NCBI RefSeq assembly: GCF_023955655.1
Contig: NZ_JAMXHT010000010.1
Coordinates: forward strand, 66,037 to 130,036
Length of the DNA: 64,000 nucleotides
Direction of reading: 5' to 3'
DNA from: Ralstonia soli
GTDB taxonomy: Bacteria; Pseudomonadota; Gammaproteobacteria; Burkholderiales; Burkholderiaceae
Part shown: one piece after another, positions 47,544 to 56,835 of the stretch
Layout of the letters: the number at the start of each line of letters is the position of its first letter
Position numbering within the stretch: the stretch's first letter is position 1
Made by a program: the position numbers and the translations under genes
The notes under the pieces: generated by a model
Databases searched by the model: none
Seen by the model: the letters and a program-made list of their open reading frames with translations, nothing else
What the model was told of the DNA's origin: nothing

Positions 47544-48194
47544 TCAGTTCTTCGTGCCGAACAGGCGGTCGCCCGCGTCGCCCAGGCCGGGGATGATGTA
47601 TGCGTTCTCATCCAGATGCGAATCGAGCGACGCCACGAACAGCTTCACGCCCGGATGCGCCTTCTGGAACACCTCCACGCCTTCCGGTGCGGCCACGAGC
47701 GCAAGGAAGAGGATGTTTTCATCCGGCACGCCGCGTTTTTTCATCACGTCGATGGCGTGCACGGCCGAGTAGCCGGTGGCGACCATCGGATCGCACAGGA
47801 TGAAGGTGCGGTCTTCCAGATCGGGCAGCCGCACGAGGTATTCCACCGGACGGTGTTGTTCATCGCGGTACACACCGATGTGGCCGATGCGCGCTGACGG
47901 AATCAGCTCGACGAGCCCGTCGCTCATGCCCACGCCCGCGCGCAGCACCGGCACCACGGCCAGCTTGCGGCCGGCGATGACGGGCGCGTCCATCGGGCCC
48001 ATCGGCGTGTCGATGTGGCGGCTGGTCAGCGGCAGGTTGCGCGTGATCTCGTAGCCCATCAGCAGCGTGATCTCGCGCAGCAGCTCGCGGAACGTGCGCG
48101 TGGACGTGTCCTTGTCGCGCATGTGCGTGAGCTTGTGCTGGATCAGCGGGTGATTGAGGATGAACAGGTTCGGGAAGCGCGGATCTTGTTTCAT
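47544..48194 (-). CDS. upp: Uracil phosphoribosyltransferase
   Basis: Upp converts uracil and PRPP to UMP in pyrimidine salvage. The 216-residue protein starts [21 protein letters not shown] and carries the PRPP-binding loop [12 protein letters not shown] (about residues 132-143) and the uracil-binding end [16 protein letters not shown]. The longer upstream frame was discarded because this start matches the family. An NCS1 nucleobase permease gene lies 66 bases upstream on the same strand, so uptake and salvage are probably co-expressed. Confidence 0.96.
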   Translation of the reverse strand: MKQDPRFPNLFILNHPLIQHKLTHMRDKDTSTRTFRELLREITLLMGYEITRNLPLTSRHIDTPMGPMDAPVIAGRKLAVVPVLRAGVGMSDGLVELIPSARIGHIGVYRDEQHRPVEYLVRLPDLEDRTFILCDPMVATGYSAVHAIDVMKKRGVPDENILFLALVAAPEGVEVFQKAHPGVKLFVASLDSHLDENAYIIPGLGDAGDRLFGTKN

Positions 48195-48260
48195 GGCGAG
48201 GCGGGAATACAGGGATTCGGAGATGGGGCGCATTGTACGGCGCGCCCCGCAGCTCAATGA

Positions 48261-49748
48261 TCAGCGGCGGCCGCGCATCAAGATAACGTACACCACGGCG
48301 GAAATCGCCAACCCCACGAACCACGCATACGTGTACAGCGCCTCGAACACGCCGGGCACGCTGGCGACAAAGCCCGCCTGCTTGAAGAAGCCCGGCAGGT
48401 TGGGCAGCACGCCGATGATGAGGGCGATGATGGCGCGGCCGTTCCAGCCGTTGCCATAGCCGTAGGGGCCGTCCACGCGGAACAGCTCGCCGGTCTTGAG
48501 CACGGTGCGGCGCACCAGGAAGTAGTCGACCATCATGATGCCGGCCACGGGCCCGAGCAGCGCGCCGTAGCCGACCAGCCAGGTGAAGATGTAGCCCTTG
48601 GTGGTCTCCAGGATCTTCCACGGCATCATCGCCAGGCCGATGCCCGCCGTGATGTAGCCCCCGATGCGGAACGAGATGCGGTGTGGCGCCAGGTTCGAGA
48701 AGTCATATGCCGGCGACACCACGTTGGCGGCGATGTTCGTCATCAGCGTGGCGGTAATCAAGGCCAGCAATGCGACGATGACCGACGGGCCCGTCATCTT
48801 GCCGGCCAGCGTGACCGGATCCCAGATAGCCTGGCCGTAGATGACCACGGTGGACGAGGTGACGAGCACGGCCACCAGTGCCAGCAGCCCCATCGGCAGC
48901 GGCAGCCCGATGGCTTGGCCGACGAGCTGATCGCGCTGGCTGCGCGCAAAGCGGGTGAAGTCCGGAATGTTCAGCGCCAGCGTGGCCCAGTAGCCGACCA
49001 TGGCCGTAAGCGATGGCCAGAAGAAGCCCCAGAACTCGCCAGCGCGCTTGCCGCCTTCGGCAAACGCCGACGGTGCCGACAGCATCGGGCCAAAGCCGCC
49101 CGCATTGATGTACGCCCACCAGACCAGACCCAGCGCTGCCAGGATCAGCAGCGGGGTGGCCAGCGCCTGGAAGCGCTTGATCGACTCCAGCCCCTTGGTG
49201 ATCAGCCAGATGTGCAGGCCCCAGAACAGCAGAAAGCAGAATCCCTGGCCGGGGTTGATGCCCAGGCCGGGAATGTTGCTGCCTACCAGCATGTTGTTGG
49301 TGACGACGTTCAGGATCGTGTAGATGGCCTGGCTGCCCAGCCACGTCTGGATGCCGAACCAGCCGCACGCCACGATGGCCCGCAGGATGGCCGGCAGTTG
49401 CGCGCCGCGCACGCCAAACGATGCCCGCACCAGCACAGGGAAGGGGATGCCGTACTTGGTGCCCGCGTGGCCCACGAGCACCATCGGCACGAGCACGATC
49501 AGGTTGCCCAGGAACACCGTCAGCACGGCCTGCCACCAGTTCATGCCCTCGCTCATCAGGCCCGAGGCCAACATGTAGGCCGGCACCGACACCACCATCG
49601 ACACCCACAGCGCGGCGTAGTTGGCGGCGGTCCAGGTGCGTGCGGCGGGCGGGGTCGGGTTGAGGTCTTCGTTCCAGAGGGTCGGATCGGGTGCTCCGGC
49701 GGCACCCGCGGCAAGCGTGGAGGAGGCGGGCGAGGTGGTTTGGCTCAT
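48261..49748 (-). CDS. NCS1 family nucleobase:cation symporter
   Basis: This 495-residue inner-membrane transporter of the NCS1 family has about twelve hydrophobic segments. The N-terminal LWNEDLNPTPPAARTWTAANY and the substrate-site region ACGWFGIQTWLG (helix 3) are characteristic; NIPDFTRFARSQRDQ follows helix 6. Members carry uracil, cytosine, allantoin or hydantoins. The upp gene immediately downstream favours uracil. The gene is divergent from an EamA transporter. Confidence 0.9.
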   Translation of the reverse strand: MSQTTSPASSTLAAGAAGAPDPTLWNEDLNPTPPAARTWTAANYAALWVSMVVSVPAYMLASGLMSEGMNWWQAVLTVFLGNLIVLVPMVLVGHAGTKYGIPFPVLVRASFGVRGAQLPAILRAIVACGWFGIQTWLGSQAIYTILNVVTNNMLVGSNIPGLGINPGQGFCFLLFWGLHIWLITKGLESIKRFQALATPLLILAALGLVWWAYINAGGFGPMLSAPSAFAEGGKRAGEFWGFFWPSLTAMVGYWATLALNIPDFTRFARSQRDQLVGQAIGLPLPMGLLALVAVLVTSSTVVIYGQAIWDPVTLAGKMTGPSVIVALLALITATLMTNIAANVVSPAYDFSNLAPHRISFRIGGYITAGIGLAMMPWKILETTKGYIFTWLVGYGALLGPVAGIMMVDYFLVRRTVLKTGELFRVDGPYGYGNGWNGRAIIALIIGVLPNLPGFFKQAGFVASVPGVFEALYTYAWFVGLAISAVVYVILMRGRR

Positions 49749-49883
49749 GGCGATAGGGAATCCGTTGTCGTTCTAGATATTCGGAATACAGGCGCGATTG
49801 TACGGCGGTCCGAGAGGCTTCCAAGCGAGACCTGTGCCACGCGGGATCCGGCCCCGCCCCCGGAACGATTTGTTGAATTCACA

Positions 49884-49889
49884 TACAAT
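49884..49889 (+). promoter_or_regulatory. Putative -10 box for the EamA gene
   Basis: TACAAT lies 35 bases before the preferred GTG start of the EamA gene. If used, it rules out the longer upstream frame. The -35 region is unconvincing. Confidence 0.3.
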
Positions 49890-49923
49890 CGACGCGCTCG
49901 CCAACCAGCCTCGCGCCCTCGTT

Positions 49924-50847
49924 GTGACCACCGCGTCCTCTGCGTCTTCCACCCCTACGCGCACCACCGACACCGGCGGCCTGTTGCTGGCCTCTGTGGG
50001 CGCCGTGCTGTTCTCGGCCAAGGCCATCGTTGCCAAGCTGATGTATCGCTACCAAGTCGATGCAGTGATGGTCATCACGCTGCGGATGTTGCTCGCTGCG
50101 CCGCTGTTCATGGCGATGGGCTGGTGGCAGTCGCGTCGCTCGGCGCCGCTCGCATTGGCTGACCGGTGGCGCATCGTTGGCCTTGGCATCATTGGGTATT
50201 ACCTCTCCAGCTTTCTCGACTTCCTGGGCCTGCAGTACATCACGGCGGGGCTTGAGCGGCTCATTCTGTTTCTCACGCCATCGTTCGTGCTGCTGATCAC
50301 GGCCACGGTGTTCAAGCGGCGCATTACCGGCTTGCAATGGGTGTCGCTTGGGTTGGCGTATGCAGGCATCGTGCTGGTGTTTGCACATGACCTGAACCTG
50401 GGTGGCAATAACGTGTGGCTGGGCGGCGGGTTGGTGCTCGCCAGCGCCATCAGCTACGGTATCTATCTGCTGGCGAGTGGCGAACTGGTCAAGCGTGTCG
50501 GCTCGATGCGGCTGGTGGCGTATGCGATGTGCGTGTCGACGGTGGCGTGCGTCGTGCAGTTCCTCGTGCTGCGGCCCGTGTCGGCATTGGTGTTGCCCTG
50601 GCAGGTGTATGGCTTGTCTGCCATCAATTCGGTGTTCTGTACGGTCGCACCCGTGACCATGACGATGATGGCCGTGGCACGCGTGGGCGCGCCGGTGGCG
50701 TCGCAGGCGGGCATGATCGGGCCGGTGTCGACGCTGCTGCTCGGTTGGTGGCTGCTGGGCGAGCCGATCACGCTGTGGCAGATTGCCGGCAGTGCGCTGG
50801 TGCTGGCCGGCATGGCGCTGTTGTCCCGGCGGGGCCTATCGAAATAA
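49924..50847 (+). CDS. EamA family (DMT) transporter
   Basis: This 307-residue membrane protein of the drug/metabolite transporter superfamily has ten predicted helices in two EamA repeats. The first repeat runs from LLLASVGAVLFSAKAIVAKL (about residue 19), the second from NNVWLGGGLVLASAISYGIYL. The GTG start gives the typical family length; the frame is open for 42 further codons upstream, but these are hydrophilic and lie before the likely promoter box. EamA proteins export amino acids or other small metabolites. The substrate is unknown. The SDR gene follows after 22 bases. Confidence 0.85.
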   Translation: MTTASSASSTPTRTTDTGGLLLASVGAVLFSAKAIVAKLMYRYQVDAVMVITLRMLLAAPLFMAMGWWQSRRSAPLALADRWRIVGLGIIGYYLSSFLDFLGLQYITAGLERLILFLTPSFVLLITATVFKRRITGLQWVSLGLAYAGIVLVFAHDLNLGGNNVWLGGGLVLASAISYGIYLLASGELVKRVGSMRLVAYAMCVSTVACVVQFLVLRPVSALVLPWQVYGLSAINSVFCTVAPVTMTMMAVARVGAPVASQAGMIGPVSTLLLGWWLLGEPITLWQIAGSALVLAGMALLSRRGLSK

Positions 50848-50869
50848 CCCTCAAAAGGAGTCAGGCAGG

Positions 50870-51661
50870 ATGGATCTGGGTTTGAAGGGCAAGCGCGCAC
50901 TGGTATGCGGCGCGAGCAAAGGATTGGGCTTCGCCTGCGCCGATGCGCTGGCCGCCGAGGGCGTGGACGTGGTGATCGTCGCGCGCGGCGCCGAAGCGCT
51001 GCTGGCCGCAGCCGAGCGCATCCGCAACGCACACGGGGTGCGCGTCGAGGCGGTCGCCACCGATATCACCACGCCCGAGGGGCGCGCTGAAGCACTGCTC
51101 GCCTGCGAGCGTCTGGGCGGCTCGCCTGACATCCTCGTCAACAACGCCGGCGGTCCGCCCCCGGGCAACTTCCGCGACTGGGACCGCGATGCATGGATGG
51201 CCGCGTTGAACGCCAACATGCTCACGCCCATCGATCTCATCAAGGCGACCGTCGACAAGATGATCGAGCGCCGCTGGGGCCGCATCGTCAATATCACCAG
51301 CGGTGCGGTGAAGGCGCCGATCGATGTACTGGGCTTGTCCAACGGTGCGCGCTCGGGTTTGACGGGCTTTGTGGCTGGCCTCGCGCGCGAGGTGGCCAAG
51401 CATGGCGTGACCGTCAACAACCTGCTGCCGGGCCAGTTCGAGACCGACCGCCTGACCAAGACGCTGGAAGCCGGCGCCAAGGCGTCGGGCATCAGCGCGG
51501 AGGAAAACTTCGATCGCAAGCGCCATGGCAACCCGGCACGGCGCTTCGGCCAGCCGGCAGAGTTCGGCGCCGTGTGCGCCTTTCTGTGCAGTCAGCACGC
51601 CGGTTATTTGAACGCGCAAAACATCCTGCTGGATGGCGGCGCATATCCAGGCACCTTCTGA
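50870..51661 (+). CDS. SDR family oxidoreductase with non-canonical active site
   Basis: This 263-residue short-chain dehydrogenase has the cofactor loop GASKGLG (about residues 14-20) and the NNAGG strand near residue 92. The active-site Ser is in place (S144), but the usual Tyr-x-x-x-Lys is Ser-Asn-Gly-Ala-Arg (S157 to R161). Both catalytic residues are therefore replaced, while the surrounding helix is otherwise normal. A ribosome-binding site (AAAAGGAG) fixes the ATG. It may use another acid-base group or bind rather than turn over its ligand. It lies 10 bases before mgsA. Confidence 0.88.
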   Translation: MDLGLKGKRALVCGASKGLGFACADALAAEGVDVVIVARGAEALLAAAERIRNAHGVRVEAVATDITTPEGRAEALLACERLGGSPDILVNNAGGPPPGNFRDWDRDAWMAALNANMLTPIDLIKATVDKMIERRWGRIVNITSGAVKAPIDVLGLSNGARSGLTGFVAGLAREVAKHGVTVNNLLPGQFETDRLTKTLEAGAKASGISAEENFDRKRHGNPARRFGQPAEFGAVCAFLCSQHAGYLNAQNILLDGGAYPGTF

Positions 51662-51671
51662 GCCAACCACA

Positions 51672-52115
51672 ATGACGACCACCACGCCCGAAAGCGCAAC
51701 TTACAAACGCCCGAAGCCGCGCCGCATTGCTCTGATTGCGCACGATCACAAGAAAGACGACATGGTCGCTTTCGCGCAAACGCACCGGGCTTTCCTGTCG
51801 GAATGCGAATTGCTGGCGACCGGCACCACCGGTGGCCGGCTGGAGAAAGAAGTCGGTCTGACGGTGCAGCGCATGCTGTCCGGCCCCTGGGGCGGTGACC
51901 TACAAATTGGCGCACAGTTGGCCGAGGGCCGCGTCGATGCAGTCATCTTCCTGCGTGACCCGATGACGCCGCAGCCGCACGAACCCGACATCAACGCGCT
52001 GGTGCGCGCGTGCGACGTTCACAACATTCCCTGCGCCACCAACCTGGCGACGGCCGACCTCGTGATGTCTGCGCTGAAACTGGTGGAGCCCGATCCGAAG
52101 GAGATTCACGCATGA
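51672..52115 (+). CDS. mgsA: Methylglyoxal synthase
   Basis: MgsA converts dihydroxyacetone phosphate to methylglyoxal and phosphate, a bypass of lower glycolysis when phosphate is short. The 147-residue protein contains [14 protein letters not shown] at the N-terminus, [11 protein letters not shown] (phosphate binding), the catalytic Asp in [13 protein letters not shown], and [12 protein letters not shown] with the active-site His and Asp. It is coupled to a quinone oxidoreductase gene by an ATGA overlap. Co-expression may help remove the reactive aldehyde or its products (inference). Confidence 0.93.
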   Translation: MTTTTPESATYKRPKPRRIALIAHDHKKDDMVAFAQTHRAFLSECELLATGTTGGRLEKEVGLTVQRMLSGPWGGDLQIGAQLAEGRVDAVIFLRDPMTPQPHEPDINALVRACDVHNIPCATNLATADLVMSALKLVEPDPKEIHA

Positions 52116-53089
52116 CCCAAGCGAAAGCGATCCGCATCTTTGAAACCGGCGGCCCCGAAGTGATGCAGTACGTCGATGTCGATGTGCCCGCACCCGGCCC
52201 CGGTGAAGTCACGGTCAAGCAGCACGCCGTCGGCCTGAACTACATCGACGTGTACTTCCGCACGGGGCTGTACCCGCAGCCGCTGCCGGCGGGCATCGGC
52301 ATGGAGGCGTCGGGCGTGGTCGAGGCGGTAGGCCAGGGCGTCACGCACGTCAAACCTGGCGACCGCGTGGCCTACGCCGGCCGCCCGACCGGCGCCTATG
52401 CGGCCGTGCGCACCATGCCGGCCGATATTCTGGTGCGCCTGCCGGACACCATCGACTTCGAGACCGGCGCCGCGATGATGCTGCAGGGCATGACCGCGCA
52501 ATACCTCATTCGCGACAGCTATCGCGTGCAGCCGGGCGATACGGTGCTCTTCCATGCTGCAGCCGGCGGCGTGGGCTTGATCGCCTGCCAGTGGCTCAAG
52601 GCACTCGGCGCCACCGTGATCGGCACGGTCGGTAGCGATGCCAAGGCCGAACTTGCCCGCGCGCACGGCTGTGATCACACCATCGTCTACACGCGCGAGA
52701 ACTTCACCGAGCGTGTGATGGACCTGACAGGCGGCAAGGGCGTGCCGGTCGTCTACGACGGGATTGGCAAGGACACTTTCAAGGGCTCGCTCGATTGCCT
52801 CGCGCCGCGCGGCATGATGGTGACCTATGGCAATGCGTCCGGGCCTGTGCCTCCGGTCGATCTGGGCTTGCTGAGCACAAAGTCGCTTAAGCTCACGCGC
52901 CCCACGCTGATGACCTATACGGCGCGACGCGATCTGCTGGAGCCGATGGCGGCAGATTTGTTCGACGTGGTGGTCAGCGGCAAGGTGAAGATCGAGATCC
53001 ACCAGCGTTATGCACTGGCCGATGCGGCGCAGGCACACCGCGATCTGGAGTCGCGCAAGACGACCGGTTCGACGATCCTCTTGCCGTAA
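52112..53089 (+). CDS. NADPH:quinone oxidoreductase (zeta-crystallin type)
   Basis: This 325-residue zinc-free medium-chain dehydrogenase reduces quinones or reactive enones. The N-terminal GroES-like domain is followed by the NADPH-binding motif [20 protein letters not shown] (about residue 147) and [15 protein letters not shown]. The zinc ligands of alcohol dehydrogenases are missing, as expected for the QOR family. The ATG overlaps the mgsA stop, so the two are translationally coupled. A YkvA-like gene converges from the right. Confidence 0.92.
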   Translation: MTQAKAIRIFETGGPEVMQYVDVDVPAPGPGEVTVKQHAVGLNYIDVYFRTGLYPQPLPAGIGMEASGVVEAVGQGVTHVKPGDRVAYAGRPTGAYAAVRTMPADILVRLPDTIDFETGAAMMLQGMTAQYLIRDSYRVQPGDTVLFHAAAGGVGLIACQWLKALGATVIGTVGSDAKAELARAHGCDHTIVYTRENFTERVMDLTGGKGVPVVYDGIGKDTFKGSLDCLAPRGMMVTYGNASGPVPPVDLGLLSTKSLKLTRPTLMTYTARRDLLEPMAADLFDVVVSGKVKIEIHQRYALADAAQAHRDLESRKTTGSTILLP

Positions 53090-53097
53090 GAAAGGAC

Positions 53098-53394
53098 TTA
53101 CCGCCCGCTCGGCGTCACTCGCCGGGCGGCGGCAAAGCGCGCATCTTCACGCACGCGAACGGGTAAGGCGCGCAGCAGCATGTGCAGCGCAAACGGCACC
53201 AGCACGATGTCGTCCACCCAGCCGATCACCGGGATGACATCCGGAATCAGATCGATCGGCGACACCACATAACCCACCAGCAGCAGCGCAGCCGGCGCGA
53301 GCCACCACGGTTTGTCGGGATGGCGCAGCGCAAACCACAGCAGGCGCACGTCGTTGCGCACCACGCTCCATAGGCGGAAAAGGCGTCCGAACAT
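53098..53394 (-). CDS. YkvA / DUF1232 family membrane protein
   Basis: This 98-residue protein consists mainly of the DUF1232 domain. A hydrophobic helix and the signature YVVSPIDLIPDVIPVIGWVDD (about residues 42-62; shown here for its SPIDLIPD core) predict a membrane-associated protein with one or two short helices. Function is unknown across the family. A GC hairpin (CCGCCCG/CGGGCGG) covers its last codons but lacks a T-run. Confidence 0.85.
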   Translation of the reverse strand: MFGRLFRLWSVVRNDVRLLWFALRHPDKPWWLAPAALLLVGYVVSPIDLIPDVIPVIGWVDDIVLVPFALHMLLRALPVRVREDARFAAARRVTPSGR

Positions 53395-53505
53395 GGTGGG
53401 GCTCCTGGATGAAAAGCCGGCGTCACATGGGCTGGTTTGACCGGCAGACCATCGTATCAGCTTGGGGAAATGGGACGGTTTTCAAGATTTACCGCTGATC
53501 GCCCA

Positions 53506-53543
53506 TGAAAAAAGCCGGCCCTCCCCCGAGGTGCCGGCTTTTT
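53506..53543. terminator. Bidirectional terminator downstream of the BMP-type transporter genes
   Basis: The nine-base stem AAAGCCGGC / GCCGGCTTT with a 13-base loop is flanked by A-runs on the left and T-runs on the right. It ends the minus-strand ABC transporter operon. Confidence 0.88.
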
Positions 53544-53560
53544 GCTGCAGCAGGTAGGAC

Positions 53561-54718
53561 TTAACCCGGAATCTTGCCTTCCACGCCTTCCACGTAGAAC
53601 TTGATGCCATGCAGGAAGCCATCGTCGGCGACCTTGTCGGCGGGCAGGACTTCCTTGCCGGTGTTGTCCTTGATCGGGCCCTTCCAGATCGGGGCCGAGC
53701 CGTCGATGATGCCCTTCTTGCGGGTCTCGACCAGGGTCTTCACGTCTTCCGGCACGACGGTGTTGTAGGCGCCCAGATCGATCGCGCCTTCCTTCAGGCC
53801 CCACCACACGGTCTCGGGCTTCCACTTGTTGTTGAGCACATCGTCGACCACCTTGTTGTAGTACACGCCCCACTTGTTGATGGACGCGGCCAGGTGGGCC
53901 TTCTCGCCGAACTTGGTCATGTCGCTGTCCCAGCCGAGCGCGTAGACGCCTTTCTCCTGGGCGGTCTGCACCACGGCGGCGGAGTCGGTGTTCTGCATCA
54001 GCACGTCAACGCCCTGGCCGATGAGGGTGGTGGCCGCTTCGCGCTCCTTGCCCGGATCGAACCATTTGTTGACCCACACCACGCGGGTGGTGGCCTTCGG
54101 GTTGACGCTGCGCGCGCCCAGGGTGAACGAGTCGATGTTGCGGATCACCTCGGGAATCGGCACCGAACCCACCACGCCCAGCTTGCCCGACTTGCTCATC
54201 TTGCCGGCCACCACGCCCGCCAGGTACGCGCCTTCATACGTGCGCACGTCGTACTGGCCGAGGTTGTCGGCGGTCTTGAAGCCTGTGGCGTGCTCGAACT
54301 TCACGTCCGGAAATTCCTTGGCGACCTTGAGCATCGATTCCATGAAGCCGAAGCTTGTGCCGAAGATGACCTTGTTGCCCTGCGTGGCGAGATCGCGGAA
54401 CACGCGCTCGGCGTCAGCGGCGCTCTCGGGCACGTTCTCGACGAAGCTGGTCTTCACCTTGTCGCCAAACTTGGCTTCGACTTCCTTGCGGGCTGCATCG
54501 TGAGCGTACGTCCAGCCAGCGTCGCCCACCGGGCCGACGTAGACGAACGCGACCTTCAGCGGCTCGTTGGCCGGCGCCGGTGCGGCAGCAGCGGGGGCTG
54601 ACGATGCGGCCGGCGCGGCATTGCCGCCCGCGTTGTCGTTGGACTTGCCGCAACCCCAGAGGGTGAGGGCAGCGCCGGCGGCCAGTGCGGCCAGCGTGAT
54701 CCTGCGGGTAACGTTCAT
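53561..54718 (-). CDS. BMP family ABC transporter substrate-binding lipoprotein
   Basis: This 385-residue basic-membrane-protein-type binding lipoprotein has the lipobox LWGC with the lipidated Cys at residue 23, followed by a flexible Ala/Pro linker. The PnrA/BMP domain begins LKVAFVYVGPVGDAGWTYAHD. PnrA-type proteins bind purine or other nucleosides. It is the last gene of the ATPase-permease-permease-binding protein set, separated from the second permease by 85 bases. The exact nucleoside or related ligand cannot be told here. Confidence 0.9.
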   Translation of the reverse strand: MNVTRRITLAALAAGAALTLWGCGKSNDNAGGNAAPAASSAPAAAAPAPANEPLKVAFVYVGPVGDAGWTYAHDAARKEVEAKFGDKVKTSFVENVPESAADAERVFRDLATQGNKVIFGTSFGFMESMLKVAKEFPDVKFEHATGFKTADNLGQYDVRTYEGAYLAGVVAGKMSKSGKLGVVGSVPIPEVIRNIDSFTLGARSVNPKATTRVVWVNKWFDPGKEREAATTLIGQGVDVLMQNTDSAAVVQTAQEKGVYALGWDSDMTKFGEKAHLAASINKWGVYYNKVVDDVLNNKWKPETVWWGLKEGAIDLGAYNTVVPEDVKTLVETRKKGIIDGSAPIWKGPIKDNTGKEVLPADKVADDGFLHGIKFYVEGVEGKIPG

Positions 54719-54803
54719 CGATTTCTCCTGTTGTGTGGCTCGTTGACTGTGTTGAAGCGTGAAGCGAAGAAAAGAACGGAATGCAGCAACTTTAGGCCGC
54801 AGT

Positions 54804-55724
54804 TTAGGCAGCCCCCGGGCGGAACGGCTTGCCCAGCGACGCCGGCATGTTCAGGCGGATCCAATCCGGATTACGCGAAATGATGGCCAGCACGACGATC
54901 GTGGCGGCAAACGGCAGCATCGAGAGAATCTGCGAGGGCACCGACACACCGATGCCTTGCAGATGGAACTGCAGGATCGTCACGCCGCCGAACAGCAGTG
55001 CGCCAAGCAGGATGCGCAGCGGCCGCCAGGTGGCAAACGTGGTCAGCGCCAGGGCGATCCAGCCGCGGCCGGCGACCATGTTCTCGACCCACATCGGCGT
55101 GTAGACCAGCGACAGGTACGCGCCAGCCAACCCGCAGCACGCGCCGCCAAACAGCAGCGCGCCAAAGCGGATGGTGCGCACCGGATAGCCCAGCGCGTGG
55201 GCCGATTCCGGCGATTCCCCGACCGCCCGCAGCGTCAGGCCGGCGCGCGTCTTGAACAGGAACCAGGCAATCGCCCCGCACAGTGCCAGGCTGAAATAGA
55301 CCATCCAGTGGTGGGCGAACAGGGCCGGGCCGACAAACGGGATCGACTCCAGCCCCGGGATGCCATGCGCCTGCGCCGGCAGCGACATGCCGACAAAGCG
55401 CTGGCCCATGAAGGCCGACAGCCCGGTGCCGAAGATCGACAGGGCGAGGCCGGTGGCAACCTGGTTGGTCACCAGCACGAGCGCGAGCCAGGCAAACAGC
55501 GCAGCCATCACCATGCCGGCAAGCGCGCCAGCCACAAAGCCCAGCAGCGGAATCTGCGTCTGGTAGCCAACCATGAAGCCAACCACGGCCGCGACCAGCA
55601 TCATGCCCTCGGCGCCCAGATTGAGCACGCCGGAGCGTTCGTTCATCAGCAGGCCGAGTGCGGCCAGCAGTAGCGGGGTGCCAGCGTTGATCGACGCGGC
55701 GATCAGGGGAGCAAGACTTTCCAT
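54804..55724 (-). CDS. ABC transporter permease (BMP/nucleoside-type, second subunit)
   Basis: This 306-residue inner-membrane permease of the RbsC/BPD_transp_2 family has eight or more helices. The conserved coupling region LTLRAVGESPESAHALGYPV is near residue 164, and NERSGVLNLGAEGMMLV near residue 25 matches permease pairs found with BMP-type binding proteins. The ATG at MESLAPLIAASINAG is separated by one base from the upstream permease stop. The longer upstream frame is a shadow of that gene. Confidence 0.92.
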   Translation of the reverse strand: MESLAPLIAASINAGTPLLLAALGLLMNERSGVLNLGAEGMMLVAAVVGFMVGYQTQIPLLGFVAGALAGMVMAALFAWLALVLVTNQVATGLALSIFGTGLSAFMGQRFVGMSLPAQAHGIPGLESIPFVGPALFAHHWMVYFSLALCGAIAWFLFKTRAGLTLRAVGESPESAHALGYPVRTIRFGALLFGGACCGLAGAYLSLVYTPMWVENMVAGRGWIALALTTFATWRPLRILLGALLFGGVTILQFHLQGIGVSVPSQILSMLPFAATIVVLAIISRNPDWIRLNMPASLGKPFRPGAA

Positions 55725-55725
55725 A

Positions 55726-56835
55726 TCAGTGGTGCGCGCGCCAGCGCAGGCGGTATTCGATAAGCGTGTCGCAGGCCAGCAGGAAGAACAGCAGCATCCC
55801 CTGGAACACCCCGGTAATGGCCGACGGCAGGCCCAGGCGCGATTGCGCCAGTTCACCGCCGATATAGAACAGCGACATCACGATTGCCCCGAGCACGGTG
55901 CCCACCGGATTCAATCGACCGACAAAGGCCACCACGATGGCGGCAAAGCCGTAGCCGGGGGAGATGGAGGGCAGCAGTTGGCCGATCGGGCCCGTCACCT
56001 CAAATGCGCCGGCAATGCCCGCCAGCCCGCCAGAGATGAGCAGCGCCGTCCACAGCGCTTTACGCGACGAGAATCCCGCGTAGCGCGCGGCCTGCGGTGC
56101 CAAGCCGCCGACTTGCAGCCGATAGCCCGCAAAGCTGCGGAACACGAACAGCGTCATCGCCGCCGTCATCACCAGCATGAACAGGAAGCCGACATGCAGT
56201 CGCGTGCCCGCCATCAGCGTGGGCAGCACAAACGCGCTGTCGAACACGATCGACTGCGGGAAGTTCATGCCGTTCGGGTCCTTCAGCGGCCCGTTGACCA
56301 TGTACAGCAGCAGCAACTGCGCGATGTACGTGAGCATCAAGGAGACGAGGATCTCGTTGGCATGAAAGCGATCGCGCAGCAGCGCCGTTATCGCCGCCCA
56401 CAGCGCCCCACCAACCAGCCCCGCGATGACGGCGATCACCAGTGCGAGGCCGCCCGGAATGGCGGGCGTCGGCGTATCGAAGGTGATGATCGTGGCCGCC
56501 GCAAAGATGCCGCCGACGATGAGTTGCCCCTCCGCGCCGATGTTCCACACGTTGGCGCGGTAGCACACCGACAGGCCCAGCGCGCACAGCACCAGCGGCA
56601 CGGTCTTGAGCAGCACCTCGCCAATTGCACGCTTGGTGGCCAGCGGTTCAATCAGGAACACGCGCAGGCCGGCCACCGGGTCCTTGCCCAGCAGCGCAAA
56701 CAGCAGCAGCCCGAACACCATCGTCAGCACCAGCGCGATCAGCGGCGAGGCATAGGCCATGGCGCGCGAAGGAATCGCGCGCAGCTCCAGCGAGATGGGC
56801 AGCGCCAGACGGCTGCCGTGCATGACGTCAGCCAT
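55726..56835 (-). CDS. ABC transporter permease (BMP/nucleoside-type, first subunit)
   Basis: This 369-residue permease is paired with the next one; its first helix begins after about 25 cytoplasmic residues (SPLIALVLTMVFGLLLFALL). The NVWNIGAEGQLIVGG segment (about residue 95) and GLAPQAARYAGFSSRK coupling helix (about 243) are typical of the YufP/NupB-like subgroup. Its start overlaps the ATPase gene by eight bases. Together with the ATPase and binding protein it forms a complete importer. Confidence 0.92.
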   Translation of the reverse strand: MADVMHGSRLALPISLELRAIPSRAMAYASPLIALVLTMVFGLLLFALLGKDPVAGLRVFLIEPLATKRAIGEVLLKTVPLVLCALGLSVCYRANVWNIGAEGQLIVGGIFAAATIITFDTPTPAIPGGLALVIAVIAGLVGGALWAAITALLRDRFHANEILVSLMLTYIAQLLLLYMVNGPLKDPNGMNFPQSIVFDSAFVLPTLMAGTRLHVGFLFMLVMTAAMTLFVFRSFAGYRLQVGGLAPQAARYAGFSSRKALWTALLISGGLAGIAGAFEVTGPIGQLLPSISPGYGFAAIVVAFVGRLNPVGTVLGAIVMSLFYIGGELAQSRLGLPSAITGVFQGMLLFFLLACDTLIEYRLRWRAHH

